64,000 nt of DNA from Pantoea sp. At-9b (lineage in GTDB: Bacteria > Pseudomonadota > Gammaproteobacteria > Enterobacterales > Enterobacteriaceae): positions 3,224,001 to 3,288,000 of the forward strand of contig NC_014837.1 in NCBI RefSeq assembly GCF_000175935.2, in the 5' to 3' direction. Below are positions 9,122-17,761 of this stretch, in pieces. Position 1 is the stretch's first letter. Every line of letters begins with the position of its first letter. Below the pieces are notes generated by a model that saw nothing but the letters and a program-made list of their open reading frames with translations, did no database searches and was not told the DNA's origin. Made by a program: the position numbers and the translations under genes.

Positions 9122-10200
9122 CAGGAGGTTCCCGTTTCGTGACCTTCGAGTAAGGCCAGGGTAGTCAGGCTTTGCGGCAGTTCGCCCTGCTCCACCTGGT
9201 GAATCAGTTGCACCAGCCGCGAGGTCAATGGCATCGCTACATTAACGCCAAGACCGATCGCGATAGCCGGGGCAATCTGCGCGTCGATCTCAGTCTGACG
9301 CTTACGCACCGCCAGATCGCGCCAGATGCCGGAGTGCGATTTCGCCGAACGGCGGTTATGCGCCACCATATCATCAAAGGATTGGCGGGTATGGTCAGGG
9401 CTGGCGTCGGGGAGAAACGCCGATGGGTCAAAACCATCAAACCCTTCCAGCACGATGTTTTGTGCCTGTGCCACGCTGCCGATTTCTCGTGCCAGTGCCG
9501 TCAGCACCGGGCGGTAACGCGGCATCGCGAGGACATCGGCAATGCTGTCGTTGGTCAATGCGGTGGCAAACAACAGCGCACCATAGATCATCTTGGCCCA
9601 CAGAAATCCCCAAATGTTGGGCGTGAGGATCGCCGCAGGATCGAAGTGCAACAGCAACTGATAAAGCGTTTCAGTGCGTGGGCGGGTGATACCGTCCAGC
9701 TCGCCAATCACGACCGCACCGCGACCACCATGGTGGATCACACCGGGTTCAAGGAAGTCTGCGCCAAAATTGAGGAAAGCGCCGACGGTACGTTCAACGC
9801 CAACGACCTCGGCGATAACCCGCTCGTTGAGGCCGTTTTGCAATGACACGACAAAGCCGGTGGCTGCGAGGTGTGGCGCAATCTGCTGGATCGCCCCCGC
9901 GGTATGGTGGGACTTCACCGCCAGCAGCACACAACGATAGTGGCCGCTAAGCTGTTCAGGTAAAAACGCCGGTGCCTGCACCACAGTTTCACCGAGGGGG
10001 CCAGTAATACGCAGCCCCTGAAGGTTAATCGCGGCAACATGTTCCGCCACGTTATCGACAAAAATGACCGGCTGACCGGCGGCGATAAATGCCGCACCGA
10101 TCGCGCCGCCAATCGCCCCTGCCCCCCAAATCACCAGGGGTTCCTGTCGAGGCAGCGCTGCGAGGGAAAGATCGGCTTCTGGCTGAGTGACAACTGACAT
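9121..10200 (-). CDS. Ketopantoate reductase (ApbA/PanE)-family oxidoreductase
   Basis: 359 residues. The Rossmann motif WGAGAIGGAIGAAF lies at about 25-38, preceded by a 20-residue extension. The family lysine appears in GFLWAKMIYGALL near residue 205, and a C-terminal helical domain follows. PanE reduces 2-dehydropantoate to pantoate with NADPH, but paralogues of this length in catabolic operons act on other 2-oxo or branched substrates; I see no reason to call this the housekeeping panE. It is 32 bases downstream of the creatininase-family gene and overlaps the SDR by one base. Confidence 0.78.
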   Translation of the reverse strand: MSVVTQPEADLSLAALPRQEPLVIWGAGAIGGAIGAAFIAAGQPVIFVDNVAEHVAAINLQGLRITGPLGETVVQAPAFLPEQLSGHYRCVLLAVKSHHTAGAIQQIAPHLAATGFVVSLQNGLNERVIAEVVGVERTVGAFLNFGADFLEPGVIHHGGRGAVVIGELDGITRPRTETLYQLLLHFDPAAILTPNIWGFLWAKMIYGALLFATALTNDSIADVLAMPRYRPVLTALAREIGSVAQAQNIVLEGFDGFDPSAFLPDASPDHTRQSFDDMVAHNRRSAKSHSGIWRDLAVRKRQTEIDAQIAPAIAIGLGVNVAMPLTSRLVQLIHQVEQGELPQSLTTLALLEGHETGTS

Positions 10201-10232
10201 CCGTACCTCCGGGCAAGTCGCGCATCACCGGG

Positions 10233-10928
10233 CTAAAGCGCGTCAATAATCTCGCGAATTTCCGCCAGCGCGGTTTGCCAGATGGCGAGCATTTCCTCAT
10301 CAGCGCGCTGATAATAGCCGCCGTAGTTACCGTCCCCGAGATACGCTTTCGCACGCGTCGGGTCCAGTTTGCGTAACGCCACCAAATCCACCAGCGGTTT
10401 TTGCTGCTCCGGTTGGGTCACGCCGGGCAAACGTGTCCACGGGAAGTTTTCCATCCACGACGCGTGTGACGCGACCGGATCGATAGACATCACTTTTTCC
10501 CAGGTCTGCGGCGCATTCCACCAGTTATGCAACTGGACCGTCAGCCCCGGATTATTCACCATCCATTCACTGATGATGTTCTGCGCCGGTGCATTACCAC
10601 CGTGGCCGTTGATAAACAAAATGCGGCGAAAACCCTGGCGTTTCAGGTTATTAAGTATGTCATTTAGCAGGCATACATAGGTGTGCATGCTCAGGCTGAT
10701 GGTGCCGGGATAGTCGCTAAACGCTGGCGTCATACCAAACGGCAGCACCGGGAAGACCGGAATGCCATAAGGCTCTGCGGCCTCAGTGGCGACTCTCTCG
10801 GCCAGAATCGAGTCCACTGACAGACTGAGCAGCGCATGCTGTTCGGTGCTGCCGAGCGGCACAATCACCCGGTCGTCGGTGGTGAGATAGTGGGCTAACT
10901 GTTGCCAGTTCATTTCACTGATTTTCAT
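10233..10928 (-). CDS. Creatininase-family amidohydrolase
   Basis: 231 residues from the ATG at 10928, which begins MKISEMNWQQLAHYL; the open frame continues upstream inside the regulator but without family similarity. Metal-ligand motifs of the creatininase fold are visible: GSTEQHALLSLSVD near residues 25-40 and the INGHGGNAPAQN motif near 115-125. The first motif has the EQH-x7-D spacing of a branch distinct from true creatininase, so hydrolysis of a cyclic amide/lactam or formamide is possible but the substrate is unknown. The start overlaps the end of the GntR-type gene by 14 bases, suggesting coupled translation. Confidence 0.78.
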   Translation of the reverse strand: MKISEMNWQQLAHYLTTDDRVIVPLGSTEQHALLSLSVDSILAERVATEAAEPYGIPVFPVLPFGMTPAFSDYPGTISLSMHTYVCLLNDILNNLKRQGFRRILFINGHGGNAPAQNIISEWMVNNPGLTVQLHNWWNAPQTWEKVMSIDPVASHASWMENFPWTRLPGVTQPEQQKPLVDLVALRKLDPTRAKAYLGDGNYGGYYQRADEEMLAIWQTALAEIREIIDAL

Positions 10929-11910
10929 TACGGTCCCCGGTGTTGGACGCGTGTAAAATATCCTGTTGCAGCAACGGCACAACCACCCGTTGAATCTCCC
11001 CTGCATCAGGAACATGGCGGTACTCAAAAGAACGCTGGTGTTCTGCCAACTGGGCGGTGAGTTCCTGAACGCCGGTGGCGTACACCAGCGCATCGGTCTC
11101 TTTTAATCGTTCACCCAGTTGCGGGTCATCACTTTGCACCACGGTGACCTGAGTGACATGGGGCGCAAAGCGCGCCACGCCAGAGGCCATCAAGGCGGTA
11201 AATTCCGGGAAAATCGACACCACCAGCGTGCGCGTCAGTGGATCGAGCGAAGCCAACGCACGGCGGGTGGCTTCAGACGGAATAAAACTGATATTCAGTA
11301 ACGGTAGCCCCGGAATCAGTTGGCTGACCTCACGCCGACGATGGGCAAAGGTCAACAACAGATCAGCGCTGGCAACTCGCTGACGGAGTAACAGGTCGTT
11401 TTTGATATCAGTGAGGGTTGTCGCCTCGACACGGGCGATGTCACCCAACGCTTCTGCGATGCAATGCGCATAATCGCGTGCCGCATCGATAAAGTTGCCA
11501 ATAAAAAACACCGTCTTCTTCTTCAACTCTCGCTGCCGCTCAGCAAAACGGCTGCTGACCAACGCACCGAGATCCGTTGCGGTTAAGCCCAGCAACATTC
11601 CGCTGTTGATAAACGCATCAAGATGTTGATGCAGCTCGTCAAGAGCCACGTCGGAAGATCCCAGCGCCAGCGCCGCATCGGCAATAAAGGTGCCTGCGCC
11701 CGGCTTGCTGTACACCAGCTCAGCCGCTTTAAGTTCGCGATACACCTGCGCGACAGTCATCGGCGCGACACCGACCTGTTCGGCCATGTCGCGCACCGAG
11801 GGTAGCTGCTCGCCGGGTTTTAACGCGCCAAAGGTGATGGCGTATTCGATAATCCCGCGCAACTGCGCTCCCAGCGGGATTGAAGAGTCACGGTCGAGGT
11901 GGAATTCCAT
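10915..11910 (-). CDS. GntR-type regulator with unusual C-terminal domain
   Basis: 331 residues from the ATG at 11910, which has a good GGCAGG ribosome site; a TTG twelve codons upstream is less likely. Residues about 8-75 are a GntR-family winged helix: IPLGAQLRGIIEYAI, PGEQLPSVRDMAEQVGVAPMTV and SKPGAGTFIA. The rest (about 90-331) is neither FadR/HutC-like nor aminotransferase-like. It has alternating beta/alpha segments such as KTVFFIGNFIDAARDY, LLLTFAHRRREV and TLVVSIFPEF, suggestive of a sugar-binding/periplasmic-protein-like sensor, but I cannot name it. It heads the operon with the hydrolase and two reductases and faces the ABC importer, which it probably controls. Confidence 0.75.
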   Translation of the reverse strand: MEFHLDRDSSIPLGAQLRGIIEYAITFGALKPGEQLPSVRDMAEQVGVAPMTVAQVYRELKAAELVYSKPGAGTFIADAALALGSSDVALDELHQHLDAFINSGMLLGLTATDLGALVSSRFAERQRELKKKTVFFIGNFIDAARDYAHCIAEALGDIARVEATTLTDIKNDLLLRQRVASADLLLTFAHRRREVSQLIPGLPLLNISFIPSEATRRALASLDPLTRTLVVSIFPEFTALMASGVARFAPHVTQVTVVQSDDPQLGERLKETDALVYATGVQELTAQLAEHQRSFEYRHVPDAGEIQRVVVPLLQQDILHASNTGDRNENQ

Positions 11911-11924
11911 AACCTGCCTGGTCA

Positions 11925-12096
11925 GTGTACTGGTCTGATAATACAATTATGCTGTTTTTTACATCAATTCAAGCCATCAGGCAAAAAAATCATGAAGAAA
12001 TAACTTACTGTTATAACCAATTCTTATTTTTTGCATTTTTTTTGCGCTGATTATTGACAGTTTGTGAGCAATACATCAATTATCGTACCAGTTAAC
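11925..12096. promoter_or_regulatory. Divergent control region, GntR operon versus ABC importer
   Basis: The roughly 300-base AT-rich gap between the regulator (leftward) and the binding-protein gene (rightward) holds a likely rightward promoter: TTGACA at 12054-12059, then 18 bases, then AATTAT at 12078-12083. Just downstream is ACCAGTTAAC (12087-12096). A near copy, ACCAGTACAC, occurs on the opposite strand at 11925-11934, just before the regulator's start. The pair is a candidate operator for the GntR-type protein. This is inference from repetition and position only. Confidence 0.4.
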
Positions 12097-12207
12097 TAGA
12101 ACACAATCATTACCGCCATTTTTGCCGGCTCCGTCCGCCCACGTTTTCGGGGGGCATAAGAGGGCCTGACAAACATTTTTCTGACTTACAAACAGAGGGG
12201 CAAGGTC

Positions 12208-13800
12208 ATGAAAGTTATGCCTAAATTAACGTTAATCGCCTTACTGGCAGCCGGTGCGCTTAACGCCCTGGCGGCTCAGGCAGCAGAGGTAGTACAGCGC
12301 GGTGGAACCCTGGTTTATGGGCGCTATGCTGACAGTAATTTCCTCGAACCTATCCTGAACGAAAGCAATAACGATATCTGGATCCTCTCTAACCTCTACG
12401 ACACCCTGCTGCTGCCGACTAACGACGGCAAAGGAATCCGACCCGGTCTGGCGACCGCCTGGAAGCTGTCAGAGGATGGGAAAAGCCTGACGCTGACTCT
12501 GCGTCCCGACACCAAATTCTCCGATGGATCACCGATCACCGCCGAAGACGTGAAATGGTCGCTGGAACGTGCCGCCAAGCCCGGCAATGGCGTGTGGCAA
12601 TTTCTGGTGAGTGCTATCGCCAATGTCACCATCAGCGATCCGCACACGGTCGTCATTCATCTGTCGCATACCGATCCCGCCATTCTCACCGCGCTGACGG
12701 TGTTCAACACCGCGATCATGCCGGAGAAACTGTTTGAAGCGGAACCCGGCGCGACCGATCACGATAAAGCCGCAGCGTTTGCCGAGCATCCGGTGGGTTC
12801 CGGTCCGTTTATCCTTAAGTCGTGGCAGCATAACGCCACCATGACGTTGGTACGCAACCCGTACTACTGGGCGAAAGGCGCAGACGGCAAAGCGCTGCCT
12901 TACCTTGACAGCATCAAATTTGAAATCATCCCCGACGATGCGACCCGTATTCTGAAACTGCAATCGGGTGAGCTGGACGGTGCTGAGTTTATCCCTTACT
13001 CACGCGTTAAAGAGTTGCAGGGCAATGCGGCGTTGAATATGGCGCTGTTCCCCTCCACCCGCGTGGAAGTCGCCAGCGTGAACGCACGCCCGGAGATCGA
13101 CGGCAAACCGAACCCACTGGCGAATCCAAAAGTGCGTGCAGCGCTCAATTACGCCACCGACAAAGAGGGTATTATTCAACTGGTGACCTTTGGACTCGGC
13201 AAGCCGATGACCTCGTTTATGTCAACCTCCACCCCGCTCAACTCCGGCACCAAGCCGTTGTGGCCGGTAGACGTTGAGAAAGCGCAGTCGCTGATGAAGG
13301 AAGCCGGTTACCCGGATGGATTTAGCACCAGCATGAATATCCTGGCAGGCAATGAAGACAGCCTGAGTATCGCCACTGGCCTGCAACAGATGTGGGCGCA
13401 GATTGGCGTCAAGCTGACCATTAACCAGATGGATAACGCCACGCTGAACGCCAACTATCGTAAGGGGAATTTCAGCACCCGCATCGGTCCGTGGACCGAT
13501 GACATCGCCGACCCGAACGAGATCACCTCCTACTACGCCTATTCGAAGAACATTCAGGCGCTGCATTCCGGCTGGAAGAGTGACGAGTTAGACACGCTGT
13601 TTGAAGCCTCGCAGCAGGAAACCAATGCCGCGAAACGTGCCGAGCAATACAAACGCATCCAGGATATTTACAACAGCACCGGCCCGACGATTCCGCTGTA
13701 TGAAAGCTCCTATCCGGTCGCGCTGAAGAAAAGTGTCGAAGGATTTGTTCAGATCCCGCTGGGGAATAACATCTTCACCGAAACCTGGCTGAAGAAGTAA
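12208..13800 (+). CDS. ABC importer substrate-binding protein, peptide/nickel family 5
   Basis: 530 residues with a clear signal peptide (MKVMPKLTLIALLAAGALNALAAQA, cut before AEV). The family 5 extracellular solute-binding fold (DppA/OppA/NikA group) is shown by GGTLVYGRYADSN, the LATAWKLSEDGKSLTLTLR stretch, FSDGSPITAEDVKWSLERA near residue 110 and the HPVGSGPFILKSW segment near 195. It would capture a di/oligopeptide or another small polar ligand in the periplasm for the permeases downstream. A strong GAGGGGCAAGG ribosome site precedes the ATG. The linked hydrolase and oxidoreductases suggest an amide-containing nutrient rather than general peptides (inference). Confidence 0.9.
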   Translation: MKVMPKLTLIALLAAGALNALAAQAAEVVQRGGTLVYGRYADSNFLEPILNESNNDIWILSNLYDTLLLPTNDGKGIRPGLATAWKLSEDGKSLTLTLRPDTKFSDGSPITAEDVKWSLERAAKPGNGVWQFLVSAIANVTISDPHTVVIHLSHTDPAILTALTVFNTAIMPEKLFEAEPGATDHDKAAAFAEHPVGSGPFILKSWQHNATMTLVRNPYYWAKGADGKALPYLDSIKFEIIPDDATRILKLQSGELDGAEFIPYSRVKELQGNAALNMALFPSTRVEVASVNARPEIDGKPNPLANPKVRAALNYATDKEGIIQLVTFGLGKPMTSFMSTSTPLNSGTKPLWPVDVEKAQSLMKEAGYPDGFSTSMNILAGNEDSLSIATGLQQMWAQIGVKLTINQMDNATLNANYRKGNFSTRIGPWTDDIADPNEITSYYAYSKNIQALHSGWKSDELDTLFEASQQETNAAKRAEQYKRIQDIYNSTGPTIPLYESSYPVALKKSVEGFVQIPLGNNIFTETWLKK

Positions 13801-13835
13801 TTCACCGTCCATAACATCGAGTGAAATCCAGGCAT

Positions 13836-13868
13836 CTGGCGCTGTACCCCTGTGGGCTACAGCGCCAG
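13836..13868 (+). other. Intercistronic hairpin after the binding-protein gene
   Basis: A perfect 11-base-pair inverted repeat (CTGGCGCTGTA at 13836-13846, TACAGCGCCAG at 13858-13868) lies in the 91-base gap between the binding protein and the first permease. There is no T-run, so it is better read as an mRNA-stabilising or attenuating hairpin that keeps the binding protein in excess over the membrane components, as in many ABC operons. Confidence 0.6.
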
Positions 13869-13891
13869 TACGCTGGATTTGGGAGCACGCG

Positions 13892-14830
13892 TTGACTGAG
13901 CTGAATTATATTTTTAAACGCATTCTGCTGATTATCCCGACGCTGCTGGTGATCCTGATAGTCACTTTTACCATCGTGCGTCTGCTGCCTGGTGATCCTG
14001 CCAGCGCAATGATTGGCGATCGCGCAACCGACGCCGACGTGACGCGCATCAATAACGAGCTGGGATTGAGCCAACCGCTGCCGGTGCAGTTTTTGTACTT
14101 TGTGCGCCAGGTGGCCAGCGGCAATCTCGGCAACTCCTATGCGATGCATGCCCCGGTCACCACGGTGATTGCCGAACGTTTACCCGTCACGTTATTGCTG
14201 ACCGGGATGGCCGCGCTGTTTTCGCTGCTGATGGCGATCCCGCTGGCCTTTATCTCGGCACTCAAACGTAATAGCACCACTGATATCACCATTCGTGGCG
14301 CATCGCAGGTCACGTTGTCGATGCCTTCGTTTTATATCGGACTGGTGTTACTGACGGTATTCGCTGCCCAGTTGCACTGGTTCCCGGTGGGAGGTTACGG
14401 CGACAGCTGGGGACAGCGTCTCTGGCATCTGTTTCTTCCGGCCATGACGCTGGCGGTGAGCATTACCTCGGTGTTGATTGGTAGCCTGCGCAACTCCATC
14501 ATCGCGGTGCTGGACGCGGAATATGTCACCTTTGCGCGTGCTAAAGGTCTGAGCCATCGCGTGGTGTTACTGCGACATGTATTACGCAATTCACTGATCC
14601 CGATGCTGAGCCTGTTTGCCCTGAATATCGGCACCACCATCGGCAGCGCCGTGATCACCGAAACCGTTTTCGCCGTGCCCGGTATTGCGCGACTGATGGT
14701 GGATAGCATTTTCAGCCGCGACTACCCGATGATTCAGGGTCTGGTCATCGTGCTATCGGTGCTGGTGTCGCTGATTTTCCTGCTCACCGATATCGTGCAG
14801 GTGATGATTGATCCGAGGAGAGCGCGATGA
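13892..14830 (+). CDS. ABC permease, DppB/OppB type
   Basis: 312 residues beginning at a TTG (TTG ACT GAG CTG) behind a GGGAGC ribosome site. There are six hydrophobic segments, the first at about 8-28. The N-terminal family motif FTIVRLLPGDPA is present, and the cytoplasmic EAA-like loop that contacts the ATPase reads DAEYVTFARAKGLSHRVVLLRHVLRN (about 208-233). It forms the translocation channel with the next gene, with which it overlaps by 4 bases. DppB, OppB, NikB and GsiC share this architecture, so the substrate cannot be decided from the permease. Confidence 0.9.
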   Translation: MTELNYIFKRILLIIPTLLVILIVTFTIVRLLPGDPASAMIGDRATDADVTRINNELGLSQPLPVQFLYFVRQVASGNLGNSYAMHAPVTTVIAERLPVTLLLTGMAALFSLLMAIPLAFISALKRNSTTDITIRGASQVTLSMPSFYIGLVLLTVFAAQLHWFPVGGYGDSWGQRLWHLFLPAMTLAVSITSVLIGSLRNSIIAVLDAEYVTFARAKGLSHRVVLLRHVLRNSLIPMLSLFALNIGTTIGSAVITETVFAVPGIARLMVDSIFSRDYPMIQGLVIVLSVLVSLIFLLTDIVQVMIDPRRAR

Positions 14831-15678
14831 GTGAATTGATTGCCCGGCGCTCCCTCACGCGCAAATGGCGCAGGCATCTGCCCTGGCCGTCGCTGCTGGG
14901 GTGCACCATCCTGATTCTCAGCCTGTTGATGGCGTTTTTCCCGCATCTGATCGCCACCGCCGATCCGCTAAAATTTGATTATCGCGCCATCCTGAAAGGG
15001 CCGAGCCTGCAACACTTTTTTGGCACCGATAACTTTGGCCGTGACATCTTTTCACGTGTGGTCTTCGCGTACCGTATCGACCTGCAAATCGCTTTCTTCA
15101 CCACGCTGTTTCCGATGGTGTTTGGCACCCTGGTCGGACTGTTGGTGGGGTATTTTGGTGGCGTTGCCGAAATGTTGTTTCAGCGCATTGTGGATGCGGT
15201 GGTCACCTTTCCGCTGCTGGTGTTGGTGATTGCCATTGTCGCGATCCTCGGCCCGGGCCTGAACAGCATGTACATCGCCGTCGGCATTATTTATTGGGTG
15301 TTCTACGCCAAGCTGATCGCCGGGGAAGTCAGTATTCAAAAGCGCCTTGAGTACGTTGCCGCAGGTAAAGTCATGGGTTACAGCACGCCAAGGATCATCT
15401 TTCGCCATGTGCTGCCGAACGTTATCACCACCACGCTGGTGTACTGGATGACAGATATGGCACTCGCCATTCTGCTCGGCTCCAGCCTCGGTTATCTCGG
15501 CCTGGGCGCGCAGCCCCCGACGGCGGAATGGGGGGTACTGATTGCCTCCGGCAAGAATTTCATGGACACCGCCTGGTGGATCACTATTTTTCCTGGCCTC
15601 GCCATCGTCCTGACCGGACTGGGATTTAGCCTGTTTGGCGATCTGCTGGCCGACTGGCTCCGCCCCGGCAGCCGTTAG
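14827..15678 (+). CDS. ABC permease, DppC/OppC type
   Basis: 283 residues. An N-terminal segment (about 22-40) is followed by the GTDNFGRDIFSRVVFAYRIDL motif diagnostic of DppC/OppC partners, five more membrane segments, and the EAA loop EYVAAGKVMGYSTPRIIFRHVLPN (about 177-200). It pairs with the preceding permease (ATGA overlap). Eighteen bases separate it from the first ATPase gene, so the five genes read as one operon. Confidence 0.9.
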   Translation: MSELIARRSLTRKWRRHLPWPSLLGCTILILSLLMAFFPHLIATADPLKFDYRAILKGPSLQHFFGTDNFGRDIFSRVVFAYRIDLQIAFFTTLFPMVFGTLVGLLVGYFGGVAEMLFQRIVDAVVTFPLLVLVIAIVAILGPGLNSMYIAVGIIYWVFYAKLIAGEVSIQKRLEYVAAGKVMGYSTPRIIFRHVLPNVITTTLVYWMTDMALAILLGSSLGYLGLGAQPPTAEWGVLIASGKNFMDTAWWITIFPGLAIVLTGLGFSLFGDLLADWLRPGSR

Positions 15679-15696
15679 CAAACATGAGAACGAATT

Positions 15697-16692
15697 ATGC
15701 CCAGTGATACATCCCCTTTGCTGGAGGTGAATCAGCTCAACACCCTGATTCATACCTCACGTGGTAGCTTGCGGGCGATCCAGGACGTCAATTTCAGCCT
15801 GAAGCCGGGCGAAATTCTCGGGTTGGTTGGCGAATCCGGTTCCGGCAAAAGTGTCACGCTGCGCTCGTTACTGCATTTGATGCCGTCGAGCGCGGAAATT
15901 TCCGGCTCGGTCAAATGGCAGGGGCGTGAGATTGCGAGCCTGCGCCCTGCTGAACTGCGCAGCATCCGTGGCGGTGAAATTGCGATGATTTTTCAGGAAC
16001 CGATGATCGCGCTGAACCCGGTATTAACTGTCTGGCGGCAAATCGAGGAAAGCCTGCGCGCGCATACCGATCTGAACCGCAAACAGTGCCGTCAGCGCGC
16101 CATTGAGCTATTAAATCAAGTCGGGATTCCGGCCCCGGAGCTGCGCCTTGACGATTATCCACATCAGTTTTCCGGCGGGATGCGTCAGCGCGTGATGATC
16201 GCCATTGCTCTGGCGGGCAATCCACGTCTGTTGCTGGCCGACGAACCCACCACCGCGCTGGATGTCACCATTCAGGAGCAGATCCTGCAACTGCTGTTCA
16301 GCCTGCGCGATCAGCTCGACATGGGGATTATCTTTGTCACCCACGATCTGGGGGTTGTCGCTCAACTCTGCGATCGCGTCGCCGTGATGTATGCGGGACG
16401 GATCGTCGAAACCGCGCCGGTGGAAGAGATCTTCAGTCAACCGCGCCACCCTTATACACAAGGGTTGATCGCTTCGGTGCCGCAGACAGGCGGCGAACGC
16501 CAGCCGCTGTTGTCAATCGAAGGGACGCCCCCTTCCCTGCTCGATCTGCCAGCAGGCTGTAGTTTCAGCCCACGCTGTCGTTATAAAACTGACGTGTGTC
16601 TCAGGCAACTGCCTGTGTCTGAGGCACTGAATCCACATCACCAGGTGGCCTGCCATCATCACGCCAACCTGACGTTGCCGGAGGGGGTTTAA
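15697..16692 (+). CDS. ABC ATPase, DppD/OppD type
   Basis: 331 residues. Walker A GESGSGKS is at about 45-52, the Q-loop is IFQEPMIALNP, the ABC signature FSGGMRQRV is near 155, Walker B is LLLADEPTTALDVT and the switch histidine lies in FVTHDLGV. The C-terminal oligopeptide-transporter domain carries the cysteine cluster CSFSPRCRYKTDVC, which in OppD/DppD proteins binds an Fe-S cluster. It supplies ATP hydrolysis together with the next gene, from which it is separated by a single base. Confidence 0.92.
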   Translation: MPSDTSPLLEVNQLNTLIHTSRGSLRAIQDVNFSLKPGEILGLVGESGSGKSVTLRSLLHLMPSSAEISGSVKWQGREIASLRPAELRSIRGGEIAMIFQEPMIALNPVLTVWRQIEESLRAHTDLNRKQCRQRAIELLNQVGIPAPELRLDDYPHQFSGGMRQRVMIAIALAGNPRLLLADEPTTALDVTIQEQILQLLFSLRDQLDMGIIFVTHDLGVVAQLCDRVAVMYAGRIVETAPVEEIFSQPRHPYTQGLIASVPQTGGERQPLLSIEGTPPSLLDLPAGCSFSPRCRYKTDVCLRQLPVSEALNPHHQVACHHHANLTLPEGV

Positions 16693-16693
16693 G

Positions 16694-17710
16694 ATGAGTG
16701 AAGTCACTCTGCAACGAGGTTTGCCGATTGTCAGCGTCGAGGAAGCCATGGTGCACTTTCCGGTGGCCCAGTCGATTTTCGATAAAATTCAGGGCAAGCC
16801 ACGCAAGGTGGTCCAGGCGCTGAACGGGGTCCGGCTGGAACTGATGCCCGGCGAGACGCTGGGCGTGGTGGGTGAATCGGGCTGCGGTAAATCGACACTG
16901 GCCCGCGCCATGGTTGGGCTGCTGCCCACCAATGAGGGAAAAATCTATTTCAATGGCAAAGACATCGCCACCCTGCATGGCAAAGCACGACGCAGTTTTA
17001 ACCGCCAGGTGCAGATGATTTTTCAGGACCCCTACAGCTCACTGAACCCACGCATGACCGTCGGGCAGGTGCTGACCGAGGCACTCTCGGTGCACAACAT
17101 GTGCCCGAAACAGGCGATTCCCGCACGCATTCGAGAACTGATGACGTTGGTACGTCTCCCGCTCGACGCTATCGATAAGTTGCCGCATGAGTTTTCTGGC
17201 GGCCAACGTCAACGTATTGGCATCAGCCGCGCCCTGGCGGTAGAGCCAACGGTGCTGATTGCCGATGAGTTGGTGTCAGCGCTGGATGTCTCGGTGCAGG
17301 CGCAGGTCGTTAACCTGCTGCTGGATTTGCAGCAGAAACTCAACCTGACCGTGCTGTTCGTCGCCCATGATCTGCGACTGGTCAGGCATATTTCGCACCG
17401 TGTGGCGGTGATGTACCTGGGTGAAGTGGTCGAAATTGCCGAGACAGAAAGGTTGTTTACTTCGCCATTGCATCCTTATACCCAGGCCCTGCTGCGCGCC
17501 GCACCAAGTATGAATCCGCGCGATCGCGGGAAAAATGTCAGCCTGACGGGGGAACTGCCCAGCCCGCTGTCTCCCCCGACGGGCTGCCGCTTTCACACCC
17601 GCTGCCCGTATGTCACCGATCGCTGCCGTGCAGAACGGCCGGTACTGGCGTTGAAAGCCGAGGGGCAACGTGTGGCCTGCCATCTGGTGCCGGTTGAATC
17701 CGGGGCATAA
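16694..17710 (+). CDS. ABC ATPase, DppF/OppF type
   Basis: 338 residues. Walker A GESGCGKS is near residue 57-64, the Q-loop is IFQDPYSSLNP, the signature FSGGQRQRI is near 160, Walker B is VLIADELVSALDVS and the switch histidine is in FVAHDL. The C-terminal cysteine motif CRFHTRCPYVTDRC is intact. Walker B reads DELVSALD rather than the commoner DEPVSALD; the catalytic glutamate is kept. It completes the importer and is followed by a terminator shared with glyA. Confidence 0.92.
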   Translation: MSEVTLQRGLPIVSVEEAMVHFPVAQSIFDKIQGKPRKVVQALNGVRLELMPGETLGVVGESGCGKSTLARAMVGLLPTNEGKIYFNGKDIATLHGKARRSFNRQVQMIFQDPYSSLNPRMTVGQVLTEALSVHNMCPKQAIPARIRELMTLVRLPLDAIDKLPHEFSGGQRQRIGISRALAVEPTVLIADELVSALDVSVQAQVVNLLLDLQQKLNLTVLFVAHDLRLVRHISHRVAVMYLGEVVEIAETERLFTSPLHPYTQALLRAAPSMNPRDRGKNVSLTGELPSPLSPPTGCRFHTRCPYVTDRCRAERPVLALKAEGQRVACHLVPVESGA

Positions 17711-17741
17711 AAAAAGGATGGCTTTACGCCATCCTTTTTTA
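17709..17741. terminator. Bidirectional intrinsic terminator, importer operon / glyA
   Basis: AAAAAAGGATGG and CCATCCTTTTTT form a perfect stem around a short loop, with T-runs on both strands, between two convergent genes. Confidence 0.9.
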
Positions 17742-17761
17742 CGCTGCGAACTCAGGCCTTA

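Noticed and set aside
9121..10200. Housekeeping panE
   Set aside because: It is longer than PanE, lies in an accessory operon with a hydrolase and SDR, and pantothenate genes are absent nearby, so only family membership is claimed.
15052..15753. Minus-strand frame of 233 codons
   Set aside because: Antisense to the DppC-like permease and the start of the first ATPase; no domain or ribosome site.
17711..17741. Repeats that might mark a mobile element end
   Set aside because: It is a simple bidirectional terminator between convergent genes; no transposase or target duplication is nearby.
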